64,000 nucleotides of DNA from positions 1 through 64,000 of the forward strand of contig JAIXTO010000113.1 of NCBI GenBank assembly GCA_027483885.1, read 5' to 3'. The translations under genes were made by a program, and so were the position numbers. Shown here piece by piece: positions 29,267 through 39,737 of this stretch; the stretch's first letter is position 1; each line of letters starts with the position of its first letter. A model generated the notes under the pieces. It ran no database searches. It had not been told where the DNA came from and was given only the letters and a program-made list of their open reading frames with translations. Source of the DNA: Rhizobiaceae bacterium (GTDB lineage Bacteria; Pseudomonadota; Alphaproteobacteria; Rhizobiales; Rhizobiaceae).

Positions 29267-30511
29267 CTATTCGGCAGCGGTTTTCTGACCGAAGCGTTTT
29301 TCGATATAGTCGGCCACGAGCGCTTCGAAATCGGCGGCAATATTGGGGCCGCGCAGCGTCAGCGCCTTCTGCCCGTCGATGAAGACGGGGGCGGCCGGCG
29401 TCTCGCCGGTGCCAGGCAGCGAAATGCCGATATCGGCATGTTTGCTTTCGCCGGGACCGTTGACGATACAGCCCATGACGGCAACGTTCAGAGCCTCGAC
29501 ACCCGGATACTTTTCACGCCAGACCGGCATGTTCTTGCGGATGTCGTTCTGGATGTTCTGCGCCAGTTCCTGAAAAACGGTGGACGTGGTGCGCCCACAG
29601 CCCGGACAGGCCGCAACGACCGGAATGAACTGGCGAAAGCCCATGACCTGCAGCAGTTCCTGCGCCACCTGCACCTCGCGGGTGCGGTCTCCGTTCGGCT
29701 CCGGCGTCAGCGAGACGCGGATCGTGTCGCCGATGCCATGCTGCAGCACATAACCCATGGCAGCAGACGAGGCGACAATGCCCTTGGAGCCCATGCCGGC
29801 TTCGGTGAGGCCGAGATGCAGCGCATGGTCGGAGCGTTCCGACAGCATGGAATAGACGGCAATCAGGTCCTGCACCTGGCTGACCTTGGCCGAGAGAATG
29901 ATGCGGTTGCGCGGCAGCCCGATATTTTCGGCCAGTTCCGCCGAAATCAGCGCCGACTGGACGATTGCCTCGTGCATGACCTGTCGCGCCGACAAGGGTG
30001 AGCCTGCCTCTGCGTTGCGGTCCATCAGCGTCGTCAGCAGATCCTGGTCGAGCGAGCCCCAGTTGACGCCGATGCGCACCGGCTTGTCGTAGCGGATCGC
30101 CATTTCCACGATATCGGCGAACTGCTTGTCCTTCTTGTCCTTGAAGCCGACATTGCCGGGGTTGATGCGGTATTTCGCCAGCGCTTCTGCGCAATCTGGA
30201 TGATCGGCGAGCAGCCGGTGGCCGATATAATGGAAATCGCCGACCAGCGGCACATCCAGCCCAAGACGCAGCAGGCGGTCACGGATCTTCGGCACGGCGG
30301 CCGCACTTTCATCACGGTCGACAGTGATGCGCACGATCTCGGAGCCGGCCTTGTAGAGGGCGGCGACCTGGGCAACGGTCGCATCGATATCGGCCGTGTC
30401 GGTATTGGTCATCGACTGGACGACGACGGGGGCGCCACCGCCGACAATCACACCGCCGACATCGACGGCAACCGAGGCACGACGCGGTTTCGGATCATAA
30501 TCGGCAGGCAT
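29267..30511 (-). CDS. ispG: 4-hydroxy-3-methylbut-2-enyl diphosphate synthase (flavodoxin)
   Basis: [57 protein letters not shown]. Confidence 0.97.
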   Translation of the reverse strand: MPADYDPKPRRASVAVDVGGVIVGGGAPVVVQSMTNTDTADIDATVAQVAALYKAGSEIVRITVDRDESAAAVPKIRDRLLRLGLDVPLVGDFHYIGHRLLADHPDCAEALAKYRINPGNVGFKDKKDKQFADIVEMAIRYDKPVRIGVNWGSLDQDLLTTLMDRNAEAGSPLSARQVMHEAIVQSALISAELAENIGLPRNRIILSAKVSQVQDLIAVYSMLSERSDHALHLGLTEAGMGSKGIVASSAAMGYVLQHGIGDTIRVSLTPEPNGDRTREVQVAQELLQVMGFRQFIPVVAACPGCGRTTSTVFQELAQNIQNDIRKNMPVWREKYPGVEALNVAVMGCIVNGPGESKHADIGISLPGTGETPAAPVFIDGQKALTLRGPNIAADFEALVADYIEKRFGQKTAAE

Positions 30512-30584
30512 CGCGGTCTCACATCTCTGGAGGAATGACTTTCAGGTGGCGCAAGCAACAGGGCTTGTCAACACCCAAGCACCA

Positions 30585-31784
30585 TCACTTTTCAGCCGCA
30601 GCCCCTGCTGGCCTGTCCGCATGGCGGGCCAGATGCGATAGCGCCAGCACCACCAGATGCAGAAGCGGCAGGCCGGCAAAGATGGCGGCAAGCCCGACAT
30701 GCTCGGCAATGAAGCCGATGAGTGAGGGCGCCACCAGAATTCCGGAATAACCCATGGTGGTCACCACGGAGAGACCGATGCCCTGCGCCATGCCAGGCAG
30801 GTTGCCGGCGGCCGAAAAGGCAATCGGCACCATGTTGGAAATGCCGATGCCGGCAATGGCAAAACCGATGATGACCACGGTGGCGTTTCCAGCAAAACCT
30901 GCCGTCAGCAGGCCGATGATGGAGGCCAGCGTGCAGAACCGAAGCGTGCGCACTGCACCGAACCGATCCCGCACCAGATCGCCGCCAAAGCGCATGATGG
31001 CCATGGTGAGCGAAAAGGCGCCGAAGGCAAGGCCCGACAGCTCAACCGAGGCTCCCTGCTCGTTGCGCAGATAAAGCGCGCCCCAATCCAGAATGGCCCC
31101 TTCCGGGATCATCGAAAACAGCGCGATGAGGCCGATCAGCCAGGGCAGCGCCGAACGCGGCAGGCGCACCCGTTCGCCCACCTCTTCCGGATGCGGCTTG
31201 TCTGCGAGAAGAAGCGGCCAGGCGGCAAACACCAAAAGAGCGGCAATGACCGTAACGAGGCCCGCGTGGCCGAGAACACCGAGCCAGGCCATGACAAGCC
31301 CGCCGCTTGCCGAGCCAAAGAGGCCACCAAGGCTCCAGAAGGCATGGCAGGAGGACATGATGGAGCGGCGCATGTTCTTTTCCACGGCGACCGCATTGGC
31401 GTTCATCGCCACATCCATTGCGCCGATCAGGCCGCCAAACAGGAATATGGCAATGGCGCCGGTCCACATGTTTCCGACAAGGCTTAAGAAAATCAACGTC
31501 GGCAGAACGAGGACGGCGGTGATGCGGGTAACCCGAGCCGAACCGAACCGGGCGATCTGCATGCCCGCCACCGGCATCATCACGATGGAGCCGATGCCGA
31601 AGACGAGGATCATCAGGCCAAGGGAGCTTTCGCTGAGTGACAGGCGGGCGGCAAATTCCGGGATTTTTGGCGCCCAGGCGCCGACCAGAAAGCCGTTCAT
31701 CAGGAACATCAGCGCAATGGCTGCCCGTTCGCGCGTGATGGCCGGGCTGCGGCGATGGGTGCCGACGCCAAGGGTATCGTTCAT
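30585..31784 (-). CDS. MFS transporter
   Basis: 399-aa multi-TM; start MNDTLGVGTHRR. Confidence 0.88.
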   Translation of the reverse strand: MNDTLGVGTHRRSPAITRERAAIALMFLMNGFLVGAWAPKIPEFAARLSLSESSLGLMILVFGIGSIVMMPVAGMQIARFGSARVTRITAVLVLPTLIFLSLVGNMWTGAIAIFLFGGLIGAMDVAMNANAVAVEKNMRRSIMSSCHAFWSLGGLFGSASGGLVMAWLGVLGHAGLVTVIAALLVFAAWPLLLADKPHPEEVGERVRLPRSALPWLIGLIALFSMIPEGAILDWGALYLRNEQGASVELSGLAFGAFSLTMAIMRFGGDLVRDRFGAVRTLRFCTLASIIGLLTAGFAGNATVVIIGFAIAGIGISNMVPIAFSAAGNLPGMAQGIGLSVVTTMGYSGILVAPSLIGFIAEHVGLAAIFAGLPLLHLVVLALSHLARHADRPAGAAAEK

Positions 31785-31797
31785 GTCAAAGCTCTCC

Positions 31798-32586
31798 TCA
31801 AGCGGCTGACGCCGCTCCTCTCCCGGCCACGATAATCTCGCAGCCCTCTTTCCGTATGATCTGAAGCCTGACCGGATCGGCATCCTCTTCCACGACCAGA
31901 CAGTGATATTGCGCAGCGCTTGCCACCGCATAGGGTGCAGATACGCTAAATTTCTCGGTGGTCGCGGCCACCAGAACCCGGCTGCTGCGCGTGATGGCGA
32001 ACTGCTTGAGGGCGGCATCCTCATAACCGAAGGCGGAAAGGCCGCCCTCTCCATCAATCCCACAGGTGCCGATGAGACAAAGATCAAACCGCATGCCGGA
32101 CAGGGCCTCTATGGCCCTTGCACCGACAGCGCCGCCGGCCACGCGGTCCACCAGGCCCCCGATCAGAATGGTGTCCACCGCAGGCTTTTCGGCAAGCGCC
32201 ATGGCAATCGCCGGTGCATTGGTGACGGCCGTCAGCGCCAGATCGTCCGGCAGCGCTTCGGCAATCGCCAGATGGGTGCTTCCGGCATCAAAGAACACGA
32301 CGGAGCGGGGCACGATCTGCCGGATAGCGACCTCCGCCAAGGCCCGCTTGCGCTCCATGGCAACGCTCATGCGTTGCCGCAGGCTGGTATTGGCAAGCCC
32401 CACCGGCAGCGCGCCACCATAAACCCGCTCGCACAATCCGGCAGCCGCCATCTCGCGCAGGTCCCGGCGGATCGTGTCTTCCGACACGGAAAATTCCAGC
32501 GCCAGGGCTGCGGCAAGCACACGGCCGTCCTGCGCCAGACGCTGGCGAATGCGGTTCTGTCTTTCCGGTAACATCAACTCGGTCAT
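31798..32586 (-). CDS. DeoR/GlpR-family transcriptional regulator
   Basis: ERQNRIRQRLAQDGRVLAAALALEFSVSEDTIRRDLREMAAAGLCERVYGGA and DeoRC sensor domain. Confidence 0.93.
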   Translation of the reverse strand: MTELMLPERQNRIRQRLAQDGRVLAAALALEFSVSEDTIRRDLREMAAAGLCERVYGGALPVGLANTSLRQRMSVAMERKRALAEVAIRQIVPRSVVFFDAGSTHLAIAEALPDDLALTAVTNAPAIAMALAEKPAVDTILIGGLVDRVAGGAVGARAIEALSGMRFDLCLIGTCGIDGEGGLSAFGYEDAALKQFAITRSSRVLVAATTEKFSVSAPYAVASAAQYHCLVVEEDADPVRLQIIRKEGCEIIVAGRGAASAA

Positions 32587-32800
32587 GGCATCCGTGAATC
32601 ATGCACAATTACGCTAAAACGTGCATAACCCGGCAAATGACCAATGCGCAAGAGCCCATGTCTGGCGAAATTGATGAGAAATGCTCACCTGCGGAAAGAT
32701 TTTCGCCTTTTTCGGCTTTCCACGCAGTTTTCTCTCCTGCCCTTCCGCCCCATTTCTGCGATGGATCGCTCAACAACAAAAAACGCCAAGGAAACACCCG

Positions 32801-33574
32801 ATGTCGCTGTTCAAATCTCTCGCCGCCGCCGCTCTTATTCAGGCAGCCGTCGTTCTGCCGGCCGTTGCTGGCGAAAATCTCACCGCCATCACCTCTGCCG
32901 GCACGATCAAGATCGGCACCGAGGGCACCTATGCGCCCTTCACCTTCCATGACCCCTCGGGCAAGCTCGTCGGCTTCGACGTGGAAATCGGTGAGGCCGT
33001 TGCCAAGAAGCTGGGCGTCAAGCCGCAGTTCATCGAAGGCAAGTGGGATGGCCTGATCGCCGGCCTCGATGCCAAGCGTTACGACGTGGTGATCAACCAG
33101 GTCGGCATTACCGAAGCGCGCAAGCAGAAGTACGATTTTTCCGATCCCTACATCGCTTCCAAGGCCGTGTTGATCGTGCGTGACGGCAATGATGAGATCA
33201 AATCCTTCGAGGACCTGAAGGGCAAGAAGGCCGCCCAGTCGCTGTCGAGCAATTTTGGCAAGATCGCCCAGACGGCAGGTGCAGAACTCGTCGGCACCGA
33301 TGGTTTTGACCAGTCGATCCAGCTGGTGCTGACGCGCCGGGCTGATGCCACCGTCAACGACAGCCTCTCCTTCCTCGACTTCAAGAAGCAGAAGCCCGAT
33401 GCCCCGGTGAAGGTGGTTGCCGAACAGGCCGACGCCGATTTTTCCGGCATCATCATCCGCAAGGGCGAACCGGAACTGGTGGCCGCCGTCAACAAGGCGC
33501 TCTCCGACATCAAGGCTGACGGCACCTACAAGACGATTGCCGACAAGTATTTCGGCCAGGACGTCTCTAAATAA
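32801..33574 (+). CDS. Amino-acid ABC transporter substrate-binding protein
   Basis: Signal peptide then GTIKIGTEGTYAPFTFHDPSGKLVGFDVEIGEAVAKKLG. Confidence 0.93.
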   Translation: MSLFKSLAAAALIQAAVVLPAVAGENLTAITSAGTIKIGTEGTYAPFTFHDPSGKLVGFDVEIGEAVAKKLGVKPQFIEGKWDGLIAGLDAKRYDVVINQVGITEARKQKYDFSDPYIASKAVLIVRDGNDEIKSFEDLKGKKAAQSLSSNFGKIAQTAGAELVGTDGFDQSIQLVLTRRADATVNDSLSFLDFKKQKPDAPVKVVAEQADADFSGIIIRKGEPELVAAVNKALSDIKADGTYKTIADKYFGQDVSK

Positions 33575-33618
33575 CCATCCGCTTCGTTCCCACCGGGAAC
33601 CGATGCCCCATATGACGG

Positions 33619-33650
33619 AAAAGGCGGAGCTTTGAGCTGCCGCCTTTTTC
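33619..33650 (+). terminator. Intra-operon hairpin between substrate-binding protein and permease
   Basis: AAAAGGCGGAGCTTTGAGCTGCCGCCTTTTTC. Confidence 0.65.
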
Positions 33651-33692
33651 GCTTTATACCGTTTTCCAGAACCTTGTCGGAGACCACCCACC

Positions 33693-34373
33693 GTGCCGCA
33701 CTGGCTGCAACTGATGGCGGATGCCCTGCCCTCCCTTCTCTGGGCGGGGCTGATCTTCACCATCCCGCTCACCCTTCTCTCCTTCGCCTTCGGGCTGGCG
33801 CTGGGGCTTCTCACCGCGCTGACGCGGCTTTTTGCGGCAAAACCGCTGGTGGCCGTGGCGCGCTTTTATGTCTGGGTGATCCGGGGAACGCCGCTTCTGG
33901 TGCAGCTCTTCGTCATCTTCTACGGCCTGCCGAGCGTCGGCATCCTGCTCGATGCGTTTCCGGCAGCCCTCATCGGTTTTACGCTCAATATCGGCGCCTA
34001 CAGTTCTGAAATCATCCGCGCCGTCATTTCCTCGGTGCCAAAGGGACAGTGGGAAGCAGCCTATTCCATCGGCATGTCCTGGCGTCAGGCGATGATCCGC
34101 ACGATATTGCCGCAGGCCGCGCGGGTGGCCGTGCCGCCGCTTTCCAACACCTTCATCTCGCTTGTGAAGGACACCTCGCTTGCCGCCGCCATCACCGTGC
34201 CGGAACTCTTTCAGGCAGCACAGCGGATCGTTGCCACCACCTATGAACCGCTGATCCTCTATATCCTCGCCGCCCTCATCTACCTTGCCCTCAGCACGGT
34301 TCTTTCCACGCTGCAGGTGCATCTCGAAAAGCGCTTCGCCCGCTATGGCGGCATGCTGGAGGCCAATGCATGA
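33693..34373 (+). CDS. Amino-acid ABC transporter permease (GTG start)
   Basis: FYVWVIRGTPLLVQLF, SSEIIRAVISSVPKGQWEAAYSIGMSWRQAM. Confidence 0.93.
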   Translation: MPHWLQLMADALPSLLWAGLIFTIPLTLLSFAFGLALGLLTALTRLFAAKPLVAVARFYVWVIRGTPLLVQLFVIFYGLPSVGILLDAFPAALIGFTLNIGAYSSEIIRAVISSVPKGQWEAAYSIGMSWRQAMIRTILPQAARVAVPPLSNTFISLVKDTSLAAAITVPELFQAAQRIVATTYEPLILYILAALIYLALSTVLSTLQVHLEKRFARYGGMLEANA

Positions 34374-35131
34374 TCGAGCTGTCCCACATCGAGAAGCGGT
34401 TTGGCGAGGCCGTCATCCTCAAGGATATCAACCTCACCATGGCAGAAGGCAGTGTGACGGCGCTTGTCGGCCCCTCCGGCGGCGGCAAAAGCACGCTTCT
34501 GCGCTGCATCAATCTTCTGGAAATTCCAAGCGCGGGCTCACTTACACTGGGCGAACACAGCATCACGTTTGCGCCGGACAAAAAGGTCAGCTGGCCGGAT
34601 ATCCAGCGCATCCGGCGCCAGACCGGCATGGTGTTCCAGAATTTCCAGCTGTTCCCGCACCGCACGGCGCTGGAAAACGTCATGGAAAGCCTGCTGACCG
34701 TGCTGAAATGGCCAAAGGAAAAGGCCCGTACACACGCCATGGAACTGCTGACGAAGGTCGGCATGGCGCACAAGGCCGATGCCTGGCCGGCAACCCTGTC
34801 CGGCGGCCAGCAGCAGCGCGTGGCGATTGCCCGGGCGCTTGCCCCCTCGCCGCGCGTTCTTCTCTGCGACGAGCCGACCTCGGCGCTCGATCCGGAGCTA
34901 GCCGCCGAAGTGGTGGAGGTGCTGGCAAAACTTGCCGCCGAGGGCACGACCATGGTCATGGCAACGCATGACCTCAGGCTTGCCTCGCGCATTGCCGATC
35001 ATGTGGTGTTTCTCGAAGCCGGCCGCGTCATCGAGACAGGCCCTGCGCGCGATGTGTTCGACCATCCACGCGAGGAGCGCACCCGCCAGTTCGTCGCAAC
35101 CGTGACAGCCGCCCAGACCCAAGAGGGTTGA
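34370..35131 (+). CDS. Amino-acid ABC transporter ATP-binding protein
   Basis: GPSGGGKSTLLRCIN, LSGGQQQRVAIARAL, LLCDEPTSALDPEL; ATGA overlap with permease. Confidence 0.94.
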   Translation: MIELSHIEKRFGEAVILKDINLTMAEGSVTALVGPSGGGKSTLLRCINLLEIPSAGSLTLGEHSITFAPDKKVSWPDIQRIRRQTGMVFQNFQLFPHRTALENVMESLLTVLKWPKEKARTHAMELLTKVGMAHKADAWPATLSGGQQQRVAIARALAPSPRVLLCDEPTSALDPELAAEVVEVLAKLAAEGTTMVMATHDLRLASRIADHVVFLEAGRVIETGPARDVFDHPREERTRQFVATVTAAQTQEG

Positions 35132-35153
35132 GCGGCCGTCTCTTTTTCACCCG

Positions 35154-38100
35154 TCAGGCGGCGTAGACGATCAGCAGGTCCTTGGCGTCGATCTGGTCGC
35201 CGGCCTTCACCAGCACTTCGGTGATCGTGCCGTCCTTTTCCGCGTGCAGCGCCGTTTCCATCTTCATCGCCTCGATGGAAAGAAGCACGTCGCCGGCCTT
35301 CACCGTCTGGCCGGAGGAAACGAAGACGCGGGAAATGACGCCCGGCATCGGCGCGCCGAGCTGGGCCGCATTGCCGGCTTCCGCCTTGCGACGCACGAGG
35401 GCACCCGAGGCACCGAAGGCCCGGTCCGGCACCTTGATGCGGCGCGGCTGGCCGTTCAACTCGAAGAAGACGGTGACCAGCCCTTGCGCATCCGGCGCAC
35501 TGGCCGCTTGGTTGACGATAACAAGCGTCTTGCCCTTTTCGATATCGGCAAAAAGTTCGTCGCCATCGGCCATGCCGTAGAAATACGCGGGCGTCGGCAG
35601 AACCGAGACCGGGCCATAGGTATCCGAAGCCAGCGCGAAATCCGTAAACACCTTCGGATACATCAGGTAGGAAGCGAACTCGAAATCGCTGACCGGGCGT
35701 TCGAGCTTGTCCTCGATCACCTTGCGTTCTGCATCAAGATCAGCGTCGGCCAGCAGCGAGCCGGGGCGCACGGTATAGGGCGCATCGCCCTTCAGCGCCT
35801 TCTTCTGCAGCGCCTGCGGCCATCCGCCGGGGGGCTGGCCGAGATCACCCTTCAGCATGGAGACGACGGAATCCGGGAAGGCAATATCGCGCTCCGGGTT
35901 TTCCACGTCGGCGACGGTCAGGTCCTGGCTGACCATCATCAGCGCCATGTCGCCCACCACCTTGGAGGACGGCGTCACCTTGACGATATCGCCGAACATC
36001 TGGTTCACGTCGGCATAGGTCTGCGCCACACGATGCCAGCGGGTTTCGAGCCCCAGCGAACGGGCCTGTTCCTTGAGATTGGTGAACTGGCCACCCGGCA
36101 TTTCATGCAGGTAGACTTCCGATGCCGGACCCTTGAGATCGCTTTCGAAGGCCGCATACTGGTTGCGCACCGCCTCCCAATAGAACGAGATGCGGCGGAT
36201 CCAGGCCGGGTCGAGGCCGGATGAGCGCTCGGTGCCGGAGAGCGCCTCGACGATGGAGCCAAGGCAAGGCTGCGACGTGTTGCCGGAAAACGCATCCATT
36301 GCCGCATCCACCGCATCGACGCCGGCATCGATCGCGGCAAGAACAGTAGCGGCCGAAATGCCTGACGTATCATGCGTGTGGAAATGGATCGGCAGGCTGG
36401 TTGCTTCGCGCAGCGCCTTGAACAGCACGCGGGCTGCGGCAGGCTTTAAAAGCCCCGCCATATCCTTCAGCGCAATGATATGCGCGCCGGCCTTTTCCAG
36501 TTCGACGGCGAGATCCGTATAATATTTGAGGTCGTATTTCGGCCGGGCGCTATTTAACAGATCGCCCGTGTAGCAGATCGCTGCCTCGCAGAGCTTGTTC
36601 TCTTCCTGCACGGCATCCATGGAGACGCGCATGTTGTCGACCCAGTTCAGGCAGTCGAAGACGCGGAACAGATCGACACCGCCCTTTGCCGCCTGACGGA
36701 CGAAATATTTGACGACATTGTCGGGATAGTTCGTGTAGCCGACGCCGTTTGCACCCCGCAGCAGCATTTGCAGCAACAGGTTCGGCGCGCCTTCGCGCAC
36801 CAGCGCCAGCCGCTCCCACGGATCTTCGGTAAGGAACCGCATGGAGACGTCAAAGGTTGCGCCGCCCCAGCATTCGAGCGACAACAGGCCCGGCAGCGCG
36901 CGAGCGTAGACGCCGGCAATGCTGGCAATGTCATGGGTGCGCATGCGGGTGGCGAGCAGCGACTGGTGGCCGTCACGCATGGTGGTATCGGTCATCAGCA
37001 CGCGCTTTTCGGCGCGCATCCATTCGGCAAAACGCTTTGGCCCGAGGGCATCGAGTTTCTGCTTGGTGCCGTCAGGGATCGGCGCGTCGATATAGGGCAC
37101 CACGGGCTTGGGCGCCTTGTCCGCCGGCTTCGGGCGGCCCTTGGTTTCCGGATGGCCGTTCACCGTGATATCTGCGAGATAGGTCAGAAGTTTTGTCGCG
37201 CGGTCCTGGCGCTTCACCTGCTGGAAAAGCTCCGGCGTCGTATCGATAAAGCGGGTCGTATAGGTGTTATCGCGGAAACTCGGGTGGCCGATGATCGCTT
37301 CGAGGAAGGTCAGGTTGGTCGCGACACCGCGGATACGGAATTCGCGCAGCGCCCGGTCCATGCGGCTGATCGCCTCCTGCGGCGTGCCACCTGAAGCCGT
37401 GACCTTGACCAGCAGCGGATCGTAAAAGCGGGTAATGATGGCCCCGGTATAGGCGGTGCCGCCGTCAAGCCGGATACCGAAGCCGGCAGCCGAGCGGTAG
37501 GCAGTGATACGGCCGTAATCGGGGATGAAATTCTGTTCGGGATCTTCCGTCGTGATGCGGCACTGAAGCGCATGGCCGTTGAGGCGGATGTTCTCCTGGG
37601 CCGGCACCCCCGATTCCGGCGTGCCGATGGCAAAACCTTCAAGAGCATGGATCTGCGCCTTGACGATATCGATGCCGGTGACAACTTCGGTCACCGTATG
37701 CTCCACCTGGATGCGCGGATTGACTTCGATGAAGTAAAATTTGCCCGTGTCGGAATCCATCAGGTATTCGACCGTGCCGGCGCCGACATAACTGGTGGCG
37801 GCTGCGATCTTCAGCGAATAGCCGGCAAGCTCCTGACGCTGGGCTTCGCTCAAATACGGTGCCGGCGCGCGCTCGACAACCTTCTGGTTGCGCCGCTGGA
37901 TCGAGCAGTCGCGCTCGAAGAGGTGGACGACATTGCCATGGGTATCGCCAAGGATCTGGCTTTCCACGTGGCGGGCACGCTCCACGAGCTTTTCGAGGTA
38001 AACCTCGTCCTTGCCGAAGGCGGCCATCGCTTCGCGCTTGGCTTCCACGACTTCCTTGGCGAGGTCTTTCGGATCGCGGATGGCGCGCATGCCGCGTCCG

Positions 38101-38645
38101 CCGCCGCCCCAGGACGCTTTCAGCATCACCGGATAACCGATTTCTTCGGCCATGCGGGCAACTTCAGCCATGTCATCCGGAAGCGGTTCGGTGGCCGGCA
38201 CGACGGGAACGCCGACGGAAATCGCCAGATTGCGGGCGGCCACCTTGTTGCCCAGCTGGCGCATCGTGTCGGCGCGCGGACCGATGAAGATCAGGCCGGC
38301 GGCATCGCAGGCCTCGACGAATTCCGGGCTTTCCGACAAAAGGCCGTAACCGGGATGGATGGCATCGGCGCCCGACAGCTTTGCGACCCGAATGATTTCG
38401 GAGATCGACAGGTAGCTTTCGATCGGCCCCATGTCCTTGGCAAGATGCGGGCCACGGCCGACCTGATAACTTTCATCCGCCTTGAAGCGATGCAGCGAAA
38501 GTTTGTCCTCCTCCGCCCATATGGCGACGGTCTTGATCCCGAGTTCGTTGGCGGCGCGAAACACGCGGATGGCAATTTCGGACCGGTTCGCAACAAGAAT
38601 CTTCGAAATCTTCAAGACAGTCTCCCCAATGTCATTCGCGGGCAT
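35154..38645 (-). CDS. pyc: Pyruvate carboxylase (true start may be slightly downstream)
   Basis: Biotin carboxylase KASWGGGGRGMRAI, carboxyltransferase TDTTMRDGHQSLLATRMRT, C-terminal biotinylation motif IEAMKME. Confidence 0.97.
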   Translation of the reverse strand: MPANDIGETVLKISKILVANRSEIAIRVFRAANELGIKTVAIWAEEDKLSLHRFKADESYQVGRGPHLAKDMGPIESYLSISEIIRVAKLSGADAIHPGYGLLSESPEFVEACDAAGLIFIGPRADTMRQLGNKVAARNLAISVGVPVVPATEPLPDDMAEVARMAEEIGYPVMLKASWGGGGRGMRAIRDPKDLAKEVVEAKREAMAAFGKDEVYLEKLVERARHVESQILGDTHGNVVHLFERDCSIQRRNQKVVERAPAPYLSEAQRQELAGYSLKIAAATSYVGAGTVEYLMDSDTGKFYFIEVNPRIQVEHTVTEVVTGIDIVKAQIHALEGFAIGTPESGVPAQENIRLNGHALQCRITTEDPEQNFIPDYGRITAYRSAAGFGIRLDGGTAYTGAIITRFYDPLLVKVTASGGTPQEAISRMDRALREFRIRGVATNLTFLEAIIGHPSFRDNTYTTRFIDTTPELFQQVKRQDRATKLLTYLADITVNGHPETKGRPKPADKAPKPVVPYIDAPIPDGTKQKLDALGPKRFAEWMRAEKRVLMTDTTMRDGHQSLLATRMRTHDIASIAGVYARALPGLLSLECWGGATFDVSMRFLTEDPWERLALVREGAPNLLLQMLLRGANGVGYTNYPDNVVKYFVRQAAKGGVDLFRVFDCLNWVDNMRVSMDAVQEENKLCEAAICYTGDLLNSARPKYDLKYYTDLAVELEKAGAHIIALKDMAGLLKPAAARVLFKALREATSLPIHFHTHDTSGISAATVLAAIDAGVDAVDAAMDAFSGNTSQPCLGSIVEALSGTERSSGLDPAWIRRISFYWEAVRNQYAAFESDLKGPASEVYLHEMPGGQFTNLKEQARSLGLETRWHRVAQTYADVNQMFGDIVKVTPSSKVVGDMALMMVSQDLTVADVENPERDIAFPDSVVSMLKGDLGQPPGGWPQALQKKALKGDAPYTVRPGSLLADADLDAERKVIEDKLERPVSDFEFASYLMYPKVFTDFALASDTYGPVSVLPTPAYFYGMADGDELFADIEKGKTLVIVNQAASAPDAQGLVTVFFELNGQPRRIKVPDRAFGASGALVRRKAEAGNAAQLGAPMPGVISRVFVSSGQTVKAGDVLLSIEAMKMETALHAEKDGTITEVLVKAGDQIDAKDLLIVYAA

Positions 38646-38723
38646 GCTGCACCCGCGAAGAGATCATTACCGCCTTTTCACGGAAGTTCAATTTCCCGTG
38701 GTCAAAATTCTGTCAGCTTCCCG

Positions 38724-39464
38724 TCAGCTTACCAGACCGAGACGAAAGGCGGTGGCAATGACATGCTGGCGGTTCTTGGCGCCAAATTTCTCCTGGATCA
38801 CATTGATATACCAGTCGACCGTATGGCTCGAAATCTGCAACTCCTTGGCAATCTCGTTGGAGGTCATGCCATCGGAGAGAAGCGACAGCACCTCCATCTG
38901 GCGTTTTGTTAATTCGGTGTCGAGAACCGCAAGCTTTTCAAGCTCGCTCGCCGTGCCACGCAGTTCGAGAAAACGCCAGAACAGCCGGCGCATGGCCGAT
39001 TCAAACAGCGAAACCTCCGCCGGAGACAGATCGACCGCCCCGCCACCCAGCGCGACGTGGCCGAGCAGACCGTTGCGGCCATGGACCGGGAAAGTATAGC
39101 CATCGATGAGACGGTATTTCGCGGCATCCTGCAACAGGCGCAGCATACGCTTGCGATAGGGATCGTTCTTGAAGCTGTTGATCGCATCCCGCCAGCGGTA
39201 AGGACGCTGTGCCACCATCAGCATGCGGCGAACAGGATCGACCAGTCCGTATTTCTTGGCGACATACGCCTTGCGCCAGCCTTCCGGCCAATGGCCCGCC
39301 AGCATGAAATCGGAAAGATCGGCATTCGGTTTGTGGTGCAACCATACACCATAAAAGTCAAAACCGTACGCGGAAAGGAGATTTTCAAGTTCCCGCGTAA
39401 GTTCTTCAGGCGATTTGATTTCGTTTATCAATATCAAAACTTGCAGAATTGAGTGAATCTTCAC
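38724..39464 (-). CDS. LuxR-family regulator with autoinducer-binding domain (LuxR solo in this window)
   Basis: WPEGWRKAYVAKKYGLVDPVRRM...PYRWRD pattern of AHL domain; C-terminal LTKRQMEVLSLLSDGMTSNEIAKELQISSHTVDWYINVIQEKFGAKNRQHVIATAF HTH. Confidence 0.93.
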   Translation of the reverse strand: MKIHSILQVLILINEIKSPEELTRELENLLSAYGFDFYGVWLHHKPNADLSDFMLAGHWPEGWRKAYVAKKYGLVDPVRRMLMVAQRPYRWRDAINSFKNDPYRKRMLRLLQDAAKYRLIDGYTFPVHGRNGLLGHVALGGGAVDLSPAEVSLFESAMRRLFWRFLELRGTASELEKLAVLDTELTKRQMEVLSLLSDGMTSNEIAKELQISSHTVDWYINVIQEKFGAKNRQHVIATAFRLGLVS

Positions 39465-39737
39465 TCATACCCCCTGCCACGGATAGCCATGGTCAATTAT
39501 TGTTTGAACTACTTTACCCCCATTACCCGCACCAGCCCTGTTGCATTCCTGTTAGCATGAACTGAAGTAAGGCGACGATATTCCATAGTGGGCTCTATTC
39601 TCGCGGCGATTGCAAGGGGGATCTTGTGGCACGGCGGCGATAGCCATAATGCTCCACAAGGCAGGGTGGTATCGCCGTTCACCCTCCATACAGGTCCGAT
39701 GCGGTATGTCAGGATCGATGCAGTCAGTATCGGGGTA

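Noticed and set aside
35244-38912. Plus-strand ORFs over pyc (326, 208, 446 aa)
   Set aside because: Antisense frames of a complete, well-conserved pyruvate carboxylase gene.
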